A stretch of DNA of 64,000 nucleotides from GCA-2746365 sp963711255. GTDB lineage: Bacteria; Pseudomonadota; Gammaproteobacteria; SZUA-229. Location: positions 33,868 to 97,867 of the forward strand of contig CAVQDO010000014.1 of assembly GCA_963711255.1 (NCBI GenBank), written 5' to 3'. Each line of letters begins with the position of its first letter. Within the stretch, counting starts at the first letter, position 1. The notes under the pieces are model-generated. The model worked only from the letters and a program-made list of their open reading frames with translations. It ran no database searches and had not been told where the DNA came from. The position numbers and the translations under genes are program-made. Positions 44,245 to 53,772 of the stretch are shown piece after piece.

Positions 44245-46507
44245 TTATACTTTCACTGCTTCTGAAAGCACCTCGATAACAAGTTCGTTATCTTTAGAAA
44301 CTGTTACGTTTACATGGCCACCCTTGACCAGGTCACCAAACAGCAATTCATTGGCCAGAGGTTTCTTAAGTTGCTCCTGTATAACACGCGCCATAGGTCT
44401 GGCACCCATTTTAGGGTCATAACCTTTTTCACCAAGCCAGCTACGTGCTTCCTGATCAACGTTCAGGGTCACTTTCTTATCGTTAAGCTGCAACTCAAAT
44501 GCCACCAGGAACTTATCGACTACATTGGATAATGTATGTGCATCAAGTGCGCCAAAGTTAACGATAGAATCCAGGCGATTCCTGAATTCCGGGGTAAACA
44601 TTTTCTTGATTTCTTCCATACCATCAAGCTCGTTCTGCTGTTCAGTAAAGCCCATAGAACGACGCGACATCAATTGCGCGCCGGCATTACTGGTCATTAC
44701 CAGGATAACATTTCTAAAATCTGTCTTGCGGCCATTACTATCCGTCAAGGTTCCGTGGTCCATCACCTGTAAAAGTATGTTGAATACTTCCGGATGTGCT
44801 TTCTCAATTTCATCGAGCAGCAGTACACAATGCGGGTGCTTGTTAACCGCTTCAGTTAACAGGCCGCCGTCATCAAAACCAACATAACCCGGTGGTGCAC
44901 CGATCAGGCGCGAAACGGTGTGCCGTTCCATGTATTCAGACATATCAAAACGCATCAGCTCAACGCCCATTATGCTGGCAAGCTGCTTGCTCACTTCTGT
45001 TTTACCTACACCCGTTGGACCGGTAAACAGGAATGAACCAATCGGTTTATCCGGATCACCCAGACCAGAGCGTGACATGCGTATTGCAGTCACCAGTGTA
45101 GCGATCGCCTCATCCTGACCAAAAACGACCATTTTCAGATCGCGCTCAAGATTTTTCAATGCAGTCGGTATCAGAGGTGCTAACCGTTTTAGCAGGAATA
45201 CGGACAATTTTGGCCACGATATTTTCTATATCATGAACACTAATTGATTTTTTATTAGTCTTACCCGCCTGTGCATACAACTGCCTGTTGGCACCGGCCT
45301 CATCGATAATATCAATTGCTTTATCAGGCAGAAAACGATCCATGATATAGCGTTGAGAAAGTTCAACCGCTGCACGTAGCGCGTTATTGCTGTACTTCAC
45401 ATCATGATGTTCTTCGAACCGTGTTTTCAGGCCTTTTAATATTTCAACAGTTTCTTCAACACTGGGCTCTTCGATATCAATTTTCTGGAAACGTCGAGCA
45501 AGGGCATGATCTTTTTCAAAGATACTTCTGAATTCGGCATAGGTAGTCGAACCGATACATTTCAGTTCACCGTTTGCCAGCATTGGTTTAATCAGGTTTG
45601 ATGCATCCATCACACCACCCGATGCAGAGCCGGCACCAATAATGGTATGAATCTCATCGATAAATAAAATGGCACCCGGACGCTGGTTTAACTGCTTTAA
45701 AACACCCTTAAGGCGTTTTTCAAAATCACCTCGATACTTGGTACCTGCAACCAGTGAACCCAGATCCAGCGAAAAGATTGTGCTGTCCAGTAATACTTCA
45801 GGTACGTCTTTATCGACGATACGTTTTGCCAGGCCTTCAGCCAGCGCAGTTTTACCTACACCCGCCTCACCTACCAGTAGAGGGTTATTTTTACGTCGAC
45901 GGCATAATATCTGTACCGTTCTTTCGACTTCATCATCACGGCCGATTAACGGGTCAACCAGACCCTGCATGGCACGTTGATTTAAATTGGTTGTGTAGTT
46001 TTCAAGCGGCTGTGACTCAGCATCCTGTGAAGCCGACTGATCAGAATGATCTTCCAGCTTTTCAGCTTCATTAGGCACTTTAGTAATGCCGTGTGAAATA
46101 TAATTAACCACATCCAGACGGTTAACATTCTGTTGATTCAATAAATAAACGGCCTGGGATTCCTGCTCACCAAACATGGCAACCAGTACGTTAGCACCAA
46201 CTACTTCTTTTTTACCGGATGATTGTACGTGAAAAACCGCGCGTTGCAGGACTCGTTGAAATCCGAGTGTAGGCTGAACTTCACCGCCAACAACATCGCC
46301 AAATACCGGTGTATTATTTTCCAGGTATTCTTTCAGCTCGATACTGAGCAGGCCTAAATCGGTTCCGCAGGCCTGCAGCACAACATTAGCACTGTTATTA
46401 TCAATCAGCGAAAGCAGCAGATGCTCTACAGTGATATATTCATGCCGCTTTTCTCTTGCATCATTAAATGCTTTATTCAGCGATGCTTCAAGTTCTTTAC
46501 TTAACAT
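44245..46507 (-). pseudogene. clpA: ClpA ATPase of the ClpAP protease, interrupted by one extra base
   Basis: AAA+ unfoldase that feeds substrates to ClpP. Two open frames (46507-45146 and 45207-44245) overlap and make one gene. Removing one base near 45164 turns SDTD|CIEKS-stop into SDTD-ALKNLERDLKM, the normal family sequence, and gives 753 residues (E. coli 758). The N-domain, first AAA domain (GEAGVGKTALAEGLA; LFIDEIHTIIGAG) and second AAA domain (GPTGVGKTEVSKQLA; LLLDEIEKAHPE) are all intact. No other damage is visible, so a sequence error is quite possible. Confidence 0.9.
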
Positions 46508-46565
46508 GGCGCTACCTACATTACCCTAACTCAGACAAACTGGTTAATTAGTTTCATTAGTGATA

Positions 46566-46943
46566 TCAGGTTTCTTCCATGGTACACATTAGGGGGTGCT
46601 GATTAATTCGTGAAAATTCATTTACCTGATCCACTTTTGTCTCAGCTATTTCATGGCTAAAAACACCACAGATACCCTTTCCTTTTGTGTGCACTGACAT
46701 CATTACTCGTGTTGCCTTTGCGTCATCCATTCCAAAAAACGTCATTAATACCTCAACCACAAACTCCATAGGAGTGTAATCGTCATTAATGACAATAACT
46801 TTATACTGTCCAGGCGGTTTTAATTTCGGTCTGGCTTCTTCTAAAGCCAGGCCACCGTCATTATCATAATCAGCATTATGCTCCCAATCATCATCACCGG
46901 CATTACTGATAGTGGCGTGATTACGTTCTATCTGATTACTCAT
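46566..46943 (-). CDS. clpS: ClpA adaptor protein ClpS
   Basis: N-end-rule adaptor of 125 residues that delivers proteins with destabilising N-termini to ClpAP. The core VIVINDDYTPMEFVVEVLMTFF is present, with the Asn-Asp-Asp residue set that contacts the N-degron. The His in SVHTKGKG, near VFSHEIAETKV, is also conserved. It is 58 nt upstream of clpA on the same strand. Confidence 0.96.
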   Translation of the reverse strand: MSNQIERNHATISNAGDDDWEHNADYDNDGGLALEEARPKLKPPGQYKVIVINDDYTPMEFVVEVLMTFFGMDDAKATRVMMSVHTKGKGICGVFSHEIAETKVDQVNEFSRINQHPLMCTMEET

Positions 46944-47418
46944 ACTTCACCTTCAGTGTAGATCAAACTTATTGATTTTTCTGAAGCCATAATTATATTT
47001 ATATATTTATATTTCACGGTAATTCTATTTACAATTTTCAAAAACGTTCTACCTGCCATTTTAATACGTGCACATCACAGCACCACAGCCCTGTCGATCT
47101 ACAGTAAAAACGGCGCGCACTAGCCCTAAGGTTTAATATATGCACGGGTTAAATTTAATCAAGTACGGATTCACACACTGTGACACGCATTTCATCAAAC
47201 TGTTCCATGCGCTACTTCAATTAACCCAACATGATTATATTAAGTTATTGATTATTATATGACTAGAATAGAGCCAGTGAACCGAGTTTACATTAGATGC
47301 ATCTAATACAGCAAGCCTGCAGGACACGTAGAACAACTATTTATGGTAATGTGGCCGCTCACATAGACCCGATAAAAATTACGGTATAAGTCGTTAGTCC
47401 ACTGAAAGTTAAGGCTTT
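46944..47418. other. 475-bp intergenic region between the LPP20-like gene and clpS
   Basis: No ORF with coding character is seen on either strand. The left third (as read from clpS) is very AT rich and should carry the clpS promoter on the minus strand. A 16-bp perfect palindrome is at 47292-47307. I find no tRNA and no cspD-like gene, although those often neighbour clpS/clpA/infA in relatives. Confidence 0.5.
47292..47307. repeat. 16-bp perfect palindrome
   Basis: ATTAGATGCATCTAAT is its own reverse complement. It lies in a long intergenic region, about 115 bp past the end of the LPP20-like gene. It may be a protein-binding site or chance. Confidence 0.35.
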
Positions 47419-48435
47419 CTATTTTGCGAATTCAAGAACACTATTTAGTAATTCGTCTTTAAGCTTTTTATCAACCGCCTTCAACATACGGGCATTTAGT
47501 TGCGCCTGACTGCCCGCAGAAACTTTTAGCGGCCATGACTGGTAACCAATTACCGTAACACCATCCTTTGCCAGCAACTCTATTTTCAATGTTGACCTTA
47601 ACCAGTACCAGTCATCTTTTTTGATCGGAGATTGAGCATTGAGACTGGAAGCCAGCTGATAACCTGATGAAGCAACATCAAATCCAGCTTTTGCCGCAGC
47701 GCCCTGCACAATATTATTTAGACCGCCAATATCATCTCGTTTAACTGTTGTCTGTAAAGGCAGCGCTCTTAATGCCTGCTGCATTTGTTCACCAAGCTCA
47801 GCAGCGTTCCATTTTGCCGGCTTACCTTTGCCATTGACGTCGATTATTTTAAGCGTTTTCTGTAATGCCTGTCTGTCATTCTGCAAAGTGTTCGCTTTAT
47901 ATAAATCGGCAATCTTTAACAGAGGATCATTGCGGCTTTTTTGCTGGTTTAAGGAAAACTGTGTTTCTTCATCCAGACGATCCATTTCCCCACGAATATT
48001 ATTACCTGCCTTGCTCCGGTCCAGTACCGCCAAAGCATGGTAAGTCAAATCGGCACTGCTTTGCCATTGCTCGGCAATGCGTGCTCCCCGCACCATCTTG
48101 TCCGTTTTTAGATTAACACTGCTGGCTATGCGGTTACTTTTCTGCACTGTCTCAATATTGTCTTCTTCATTTGTCTGTACATCACTCGTTGTTGTTGAAA
48201 CTTCCCTGATCTGTACTTCAAATATCTTTGCCAGGTTGGATAAGGCCCGCGCTTTTGCCTGCTCGGCTTTTGATGCAGAACCGGTAGCAGAAAGGTATTT
48301 GAAATTGGGATACATATCGGGCTCACCCTGAACCCAGTCGGGAGAGTCACTGGTACTCAAGACTGACGTTGATTGCATACAGGCAGTAATCAATAGGGCA
48401 CTCATTAGTATTATTAATTTGAATATGGTTTTCAT
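47419..48435 (-). CDS. LPP20-family lipoprotein
   Basis: Start set at the ATG 48433-48435, which begins a clean lipoprotein signal (MKTIFKLIILMSALLITACM, C19). An in-frame ATG 12 codons earlier is less likely. The LPP20 region follows (DWVQGEPDMYPNFKYLSATGSASKAEQAKARAL, then NLAKIFEVQI), and then a C-terminal domain of unknown fold. It is the third gene of the LpoB-COG3014-LPP20 group, so a role in envelope or cell-wall control is inferred from context only. Confidence 0.8.
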   Translation of the reverse strand: MKTIFKLIILMSALLITACMQSTSVLSTSDSPDWVQGEPDMYPNFKYLSATGSASKAEQAKARALSNLAKIFEVQIREVSTTTSDVQTNEEDNIETVQKSNRIASSVNLKTDKMVRGARIAEQWQSSADLTYHALAVLDRSKAGNNIRGEMDRLDEETQFSLNQQKSRNDPLLKIADLYKANTLQNDRQALQKTLKIIDVNGKGKPAKWNAAELGEQMQQALRALPLQTTVKRDDIGGLNNIVQGAAAKAGFDVASSGYQLASSLNAQSPIKKDDWYWLRSTLKIELLAKDGVTVIGYQSWPLKVSAGSQAQLNARMLKAVDKKLKDELLNSVLEFAK

Positions 48436-48474
48436 AGATTCCCGCTCAGCACTAATTTGTTTATTGAACAAAAA

Positions 48475-49821
48475 TTACTTATCAGCTTTTTTATTGGCAA
48501 GTTTCAGCACTGGCGAGGACCAGTGTTTTATAACAAAACTGGACTGCTTTGGTTTTATTGTCACTGTCTCATTGATAACATCAACAACCTGTCCGGCTGC
48601 ATTCTGCATCTGGATTTGAAGCTGATGTTCGCCAACGGGTAACAGAATTCGCTTCATCTCTATTTCTGCTGGCAGTGTAGTCCAGCTTCTGGTGTCAGCA
48701 CGTTCAGTTACCAGGTTCGTTATAGTCATAAATAAACCAGCAAGTGCACTATTGTCCTGCGCTGAATGCTGTGTATTATATTTAACAACAGCACGTGCGG
48801 TCGCCCTCAGCATTATTCCAGGCATTGCTTCTTCTAGCGCATTTCTTGCCAGCGCATCAATATCTTCTGCTTTTTCCATTGCATACTGTTTATCGCCGAC
48901 TAGTATACGCGGCTCATAAAGTAACTTTTTTGGTTCCTTATAGACCGGAAAAGCGACACGTAAATTTTGCTGAACTTGTGCAGAAAAAATAGGAATCGCT
49001 GTTTCACTGCGTATCGGTGCAAGCCCGTTATTCAGAATAACAATCAGTTCGCCATAATTATTATTCACTTTAAGCGGCTTGTAACTGCTCATGTTGAATT
49101 CTTTTTTATAACTTTTATACTCGCCCCATAAGCCCTGCTGCGCCAGTAGCCGTAACAGATCTTTCTTTATTGATTCAGGTGCCACGGGATAACTGCTGCC
49201 GCCTTTTTCCCGGTATACGGTATATGCCTTACGGTATGAAATAAGTGCCGAATCCGGCTCCCCCATACTTTCGTAAATTATGCCCTCGAGGTATCGAACA
49301 AAGGCGTCTTCCTCGGGTTCGTCGCCCCACTCCATCATTTTGACATTCGCCTGCAGCATTTCAACACGTGCACCATCAAGCTGGCCAATCTGAATGTAAT
49401 TCATTGCCATATAGGCGTGCAGTAACAACTGCTCATAACGATCACCCTCATAACCGCGCAAGGTTTCGTTAACAGTTAGCGCAGCCAGATTTTCGCTAAT
49501 GCTGACACCGTATAGTTGCTCAATTTCCTGCTTGGCGACTTCAAGTATCTGGTTGCTGCCGGTGAAATCGCTATTGATACGTCGCAACATACCTTTATCG
49601 AGAGAAGCAATAACTTCTTTCTGCTGCGGATCTTTTTCTTCTGCAATAGCAAGAGACAGTTCAGGCTGACCATTCAGCAGACCGTCTCTCATAGTTACAG
49701 CATGATGGCCATAACTGGTACAGGATTGAAGCGCAAGGACTGCGCTTATCAATAATGCAGCTTTAAAACATAACTTCAGAGGCATACCACTAGAAACTGA
49801 AAAATTCTGTTTAATCAACAT
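48475..49821 (-). CDS. COG3014-type TPR lipoprotein
   Basis: Protein of 448 residues. An ATG at 49785 is an alternative start that would begin directly at the signal peptide. The lipobox is LQSCTSYGHH. The first half is helical and TPR-like (LLHAYMAMNYIQIGQLDGARVEMLQAN; SALISYRKAYTVYREKGG). The second half is beta-rich, with repeated Ig-like strands, and ends in a lysine-rich tail. It lies between lpoB and the LPP20-like gene. Function is unknown. Confidence 0.78.
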   Translation of the reverse strand: MLIKQNFSVSSGMPLKLCFKAALLISAVLALQSCTSYGHHAVTMRDGLLNGQPELSLAIAEEKDPQQKEVIASLDKGMLRRINSDFTGSNQILEVAKQEIEQLYGVSISENLAALTVNETLRGYEGDRYEQLLLHAYMAMNYIQIGQLDGARVEMLQANVKMMEWGDEPEEDAFVRYLEGIIYESMGEPDSALISYRKAYTVYREKGGSSYPVAPESIKKDLLRLLAQQGLWGEYKSYKKEFNMSSYKPLKVNNNYGELIVILNNGLAPIRSETAIPIFSAQVQQNLRVAFPVYKEPKKLLYEPRILVGDKQYAMEKAEDIDALARNALEEAMPGIMLRATARAVVKYNTQHSAQDNSALAGLFMTITNLVTERADTRSWTTLPAEIEMKRILLPVGEHQLQIQMQNAAGQVVDVINETVTIKPKQSSFVIKHWSSPVLKLANKKADK

Positions 49822-49986
49822 AAGAGCCCATCATGTATAACTATAATTAACATCAATGTTTATATTTGCCAGGCATTGCTGCCCGCAGATCTCACCAGTC
49901 CCTGGCTTCCCATAGCGGGGAGCAATGTCATAAAGGATTCAAGGTAAACAGGGAAAATTAAACGAGTTCGCTATTCGAGTTCGCAA

Positions 49987-50598
49987 TTAAAGGCGAAAAC
50001 CACCTTTTTCAACTGTTTTCTTGATTTTCTTCTGGCCTACCCAGACCTTGCGATTAGAACCTAACTGTATGAGAGTGAGATCAATCTGGTAGAAACGAGC
50101 CTGCTCTCCGCTGACAGCATCAACAATTGTGTTAATTGATCCCTGCAGCATAAAATCCGCTCCTATTTCCTGGCCCATGGCTTTACGAGATTCTTCGGTG
50201 GCGTTTAAATCCTGATCTTTCACTTCACTACGCACTTCTTCACGATCTTTAGCAGATGCTACAAACTCTACTTCACCTGAATTAATCAGTTCACGTTCCA
50301 TATCAGCAATAAAGGTACGTGTATTGATATGCTCATGACTTAAGTTACGTACCGTGCCAACAATCACGGTTGGTGCTTTACCCTTGTCGCGATTAAATTT
50401 TGTCAGCCAGCCTCGTGATAACACGTCCTGAATCATTTCCTGTGCAACCAGACGTGAGTCGGTATCATTCCAGTTACCACTAAGATCAGTAACCGAATCC
50501 GATTCAACACGTGTCACTGTAGGGTTACAGGCTGTAAGCAGAATCAGCAAACCAAACAGTGAAAACACCTGGTTTAGTTTATTAGAAAAAATTTTCAT
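49987..50598 (-). CDS. lpoB: LpoB-type activator of PBP1b
   Basis: Outer-membrane lipoprotein of 203 residues that in E. coli reaches through the periplasm to stimulate PBP1b. The lipobox is LLTACNP (C24). A short linker leads to the conserved domain, with TDLSGNWNDTDSRLVAQEMIQDVLSR and GADFMLQGSINTIVDAVSG. The linker is much shorter than in enterobacterial LpoB, as is usual outside that group. Its likely partner PBP1b is encoded at 19852. Confidence 0.87.
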   Translation of the reverse strand: MKIFSNKLNQVFSLFGLLILLTACNPTVTRVESDSVTDLSGNWNDTDSRLVAQEMIQDVLSRGWLTKFNRDKGKAPTVIVGTVRNLSHEHINTRTFIADMERELINSGEVEFVASAKDREEVRSEVKDQDLNATEESRKAMGQEIGADFMLQGSINTIVDAVSGEQARFYQIDLTLIQLGSNRKVWVGQKKIKKTVEKGGFRL

Positions 50599-50865
50599 CG
50601 ATATACTCCTTTAATTACTTTACTGATTTATTAAATAATATTGTTTTAAACTAAGATGCGTCGGAATGTATCGTTTTATAACATTAAGTGACTTTACTGA
50701 CTAGTGAATAATCAGATTTTATTGTTATTATTCACTTTCTCAAGCTTAATCACAGCCGGTAAATTATGCCGCCAGGCATATAATTACTGGTAACTAATAT
50801 ACGATGAAAGATAACAGCAAATACAATAAGTTGCACTCAGCCGAAGCAAAAGGTATGGTCTCGCA

Positions 50866-52185
50866 ATGAAAAATATTGACACTTTACTGCACGCCCGCTG
50901 GATTATTCCGGTCGATGATAAAAATCGCTACCTTGAGCAGCACTCGATTGCTATTAACGAAGAAAAAATAATCGAAATACTGCCCACTGCTGAGGCAAAA
51001 ACAAAGTATACCGCCAGTGTCAGCCGTGATTATCATCAACACGCACTTATTCCCGGGCTAATAAACAGCCATACCCATGCCGCCATGAACCTGTTTCGCG
51101 GACTGGCTGATGATTTAAGCCTGATGGACTGGCTGCAAAATCACATCTGGCCGGCGGAAGCCAGCCACGTCAATGAAGCCTTTGTTCATACCGGTACCGA
51201 GCTGGCCGTTGCTGAAATGATTCGCAGCGGCACCACCTGCTTCAATGATATGTATTTCTTTCCGGACATTAGCGCACGTGTTGCTGCCGATGCAGGTATG
51301 CGTGCATCAGTCGGCCTGATCCTGATCGATTTCCCTACGGTATGGGCCAATAACAGTGAAGAATATATCGATAAGGGACTTGCTGTATTTGACCGCTACA
51401 AAGGACATGACCTGATTAAAACCGCGTTTGCGCCGCACGCACCCTACACCGTTTCTGACGAACCCTTAAAGCGAATTTGTACGCTGAGCAATGAACTGGA
51501 AATAAACGTACACATGCACATTCATGAAACCGCTTTTGAAGTAGATGACGCAGTAAACAAAACCGGTAAAAGACCTCTGAGCAGGCTATATGACCTGGGA
51601 CTGATTAACCCGATGCTACAGGCTGTGCACATGACGCAACTGCAGGATGACGAAATTGAAATGCTTGCATCCAGTAACAGCAATGTTGTTCACTGTCCTG
51701 AATCCAACATGAAACTCGCCAGCGGTATCTGTCCGGTCAACAAACTTCTTGATGCCGGGGTGAATGTAGCGCTGGGCACAGACAGCAGTTCCAGCAATAA
51801 TGATCTGGATATGTTTGGCGAGATGCGCTCAGCCGCCATGCTGGCAAAAATAAGCACCATGGATGCGACCGCACTGCCTGCAGACCAGGTATTGAAAATG
51901 GCGACCATTAACGGAGCAAAAGCGTTAGGCCTGAATGAAATAACGGGTTCACTCGAAACGGGGAAATTTGCCGATATTGTTGCGGTAAATTTCGATACAA
52001 TAGAGAGCATACCTGTCTATGACCCGATCTCACACCTGGTGTATTGCAGCTCACGAGATCACGTAAGCGACGTATGGATAGCGGGTGAACAAAGGCTTAG
52101 CAACCGGGTGCTCACCTCCATGGATGAAGGCCGATTGAAACAGGAGTGCATAAGGATTAGCGAAAAAATACAAAAATATTCTTAA
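50866..52185 (+). CDS. mtaD: 5-methylthioadenosine/S-adenosylhomocysteine deaminase family (TRZ/ATZ)
   Basis: Amidohydrolase of 439 residues. Metal-binding HTH is in LINSHTHAAMNLFRG, a second histidine pair in HMHIHETAFEV, and the catalytic Asp in LGTDSSSSNNDLDM. It deaminates nucleosides such as methylthioadenosine. It is first in a plus-strand trio with ubiG and a HAD phosphatase, the same order as in Pseudomonas. The window shows no RBS stronger than usual. Confidence 0.88.
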   Translation: MKNIDTLLHARWIIPVDDKNRYLEQHSIAINEEKIIEILPTAEAKTKYTASVSRDYHQHALIPGLINSHTHAAMNLFRGLADDLSLMDWLQNHIWPAEASHVNEAFVHTGTELAVAEMIRSGTTCFNDMYFFPDISARVAADAGMRASVGLILIDFPTVWANNSEEYIDKGLAVFDRYKGHDLIKTAFAPHAPYTVSDEPLKRICTLSNELEINVHMHIHETAFEVDDAVNKTGKRPLSRLYDLGLINPMLQAVHMTQLQDDEIEMLASSNSNVVHCPESNMKLASGICPVNKLLDAGVNVALGTDSSSSNNDLDMFGEMRSAAMLAKISTMDATALPADQVLKMATINGAKALGLNEITGSLETGKFADIVAVNFDTIESIPVYDPISHLVYCSSRDHVSDVWIAGEQRLSNRVLTSMDEGRLKQECIRISEKIQKYS

Positions 52186-52257
52186 TATAACAGACACTTA
52201 AATAAACTTATTAAAGTCGCTTGCTATATAAATTTAAACGTAAAAAAGTACATACTT

Positions 52258-52971
52258 ATGACACACACAGGCAATATCGATCCCGCAGAAATTAAAAAGT
52301 TTGACGACCTGGCATCACGTTGGTGGGATTTACAGGGGGAATTCAAACCTCTGCATGAAATGAATCCCCTGCGCCTTAACTTCATTAACAGCGGTTCACC
52401 ACTAGAGGCTAAAAAAGTCCTTGATGTCGGTTGTGGTGGCGGCATACTTAGCGAGAGCATGGCACAGACCGGCGCAACAACAACCGGTATCGACATGGGT
52501 AAAGCGCCATTATCCGTCGCCCGGCTTCACGCCATGGAAAGTGATCTTGATATTGACTACCAGCAAATAACGGCTGAAGAACTTGCGCTAAAACACCCTG
52601 GCGAATTTGATGTTATTACCTGCATGGAAATGCTGGAACATGTACCTGATCCCGCATCGATTATTGCTGCCTGTTTTACACTGGTCAAACCCGGCGGCTC
52701 GGTTTACTTCTCAACCATTAACCGTAATCCTAAAGCCTATGCTCTTGCCATTGTCGGTGCCGAATACCTGATGAAGATGCTGCCCCGCGGCACCCATGAA
52801 TACGCTAAATTTATCAAGCCCTCAGAGCTTGATCAGTGGGCGAGAAATTCCGGCTTCGAACTGGTCAACCTTAAGGGTGTCAGCTACAACCCGTTTAGCG
52901 GTTTATTCAGCCAGTCTCAGGACGTAGATGTGAATTACATGGCGCACTACAGACGTCCGAGTAATAGCTGA
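52258..52971 (+). CDS. ubiG: Ubiquinone biosynthesis O-methyltransferase UbiG
   Basis: SAM-dependent methyltransferase of 237 residues that carries out both O-methylations in ubiquinone synthesis. The N-terminal FDDLASRWWDLQGEFKPLHEMNPLR is diagnostic. The SAM motif is VLDVGCGGGILSE, and later motifs are VITCMEMLEHVPDP and GGSVYFSTINR. Seventy-two nt separate it from mtaD. Confidence 0.96.
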   Translation: MTHTGNIDPAEIKKFDDLASRWWDLQGEFKPLHEMNPLRLNFINSGSPLEAKKVLDVGCGGGILSESMAQTGATTTGIDMGKAPLSVARLHAMESDLDIDYQQITAEELALKHPGEFDVITCMEMLEHVPDPASIIAACFTLVKPGGSVYFSTINRNPKAYALAIVGAEYLMKMLPRGTHEYAKFIKPSELDQWARNSGFELVNLKGVSYNPFSGLFSQSQDVDVNYMAHYRRPSNS

Positions 52972-53031
52972 CACATCAACCAATACGACGAGATTAATCC
53001 ACTGAAGAAGCAGAGCAGAAAAATCAGCACA

Positions 53032-53667
53032 GTGCTATTCGACCTGGATGGCACCTTAATAGATACTGCGCCCGATATGGCTGCGGCGCTGGATATACTG
53101 TGTAAAGAGGAGCAGCAGACAATACTACCCTACGAAAAGGTTAGATCGGTTGTTTCTAATGGCAGTGTCGCCCTGATAACGCTGGCATTTGGCGATGCGC
53201 TCGATAGTCAGACCCTGGAGCGATTAAAAACCCGTTACCTGCAAATTTACCAGGATCACCTTGCAATAAAATCCAGACTGTTTGATGAAATGGATGAATT
53301 ACTGCAGCAGCTTGAAAACAGCAGCATCAAATGGGGCGTGGTCACCAACAAACCAGGCTGGTTAACCGAACCATTAATGGCTGCACTTGGCCTCAAGCAG
53401 CGCGCCGCCTGTATTGTCAGTTCAGACTCCACAGAAAATCGTAAACCCCACCCGGAACCTATGTTTCATGCCTGTGAGCTGGCCAATTCCCGGCCTGAAG
53501 AATGCGTCTATGTCGGTGATGCCCGGCGTGATATTGAAGCGGGACAAAATGCCGGCATGCGAACAATCATTGCTGCCTATGGCTATATAGATGAAACTGA
53601 AAACATGCTGGAGTGGCAGGCCGATCACTCTATTGATAGCCCTTCACAACTGCTCCTCTACATCTAA
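53032..53667 (+). CDS. mupP: HAD-family phosphatase, probable MupP/Gph
   Basis: HAD hydrolase with nucleophile motif FDLDGTLIDTAPD, motif II VVTNKPG, motif III KPHPEP and motif IV YVGDARRDIEAG. In Pseudomonas the gene after ubiG is mupP (MurNAc-6-phosphate phosphatase of cell-wall recycling). Phosphoglycolate phosphatase is the alternative. Start is uncertain. The GTG at 53032 begins inside the first beta-strand. The frame stays open back to the ubiG stop, with only CTG (53002) or ATT (52993) as other options. Confidence 0.8.
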   Translation: MLFDLDGTLIDTAPDMAAALDILCKEEQQTILPYEKVRSVVSNGSVALITLAFGDALDSQTLERLKTRYLQIYQDHLAIKSRLFDEMDELLQQLENSSIKWGVVTNKPGWLTEPLMAALGLKQRAACIVSSDSTENRKPHPEPMFHACELANSRPEECVYVGDARRDIEAGQNAGMRTIIAAYGYIDETENMLEWQADHSIDSPSQLLLYI

Positions 53668-53674
53668 AAATACT

Positions 53675-53767
53675 TTATTTTCCAATTTCGGCCACCTGGA
53701 ATAGATGCGCGTTATCGCACTCGGTTATGCTGCAGGTATCGCAACTCACCGCTGGATTAATGCCCAT
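53675..53767 (-). CDS. Possible 30-residue three-cysteine peptide after the arsenosugar genes
   Basis: An ATG at 53765-53767 opens 30 codons to a TAA at 53675. The only cysteines are C9-x2-C12-x4-C17 (SCDTCSITECDN). It starts 5 nt after the stop of the DUF2064-type gene on the same strand, and AGGAG precedes the ATG by only 2 nt. Codon choice is ordinary for this genome. It may be a real small protein, a chance ORF, or the tail of a larger frame. Three cysteines in an arsenic-linked operon are suggestive, nothing more. Confidence 0.3.
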   Translation of the reverse strand: MGINPAVSCDTCSITECDNAHLFQVAEIGK

Positions 53768-53772
53768 TACTC

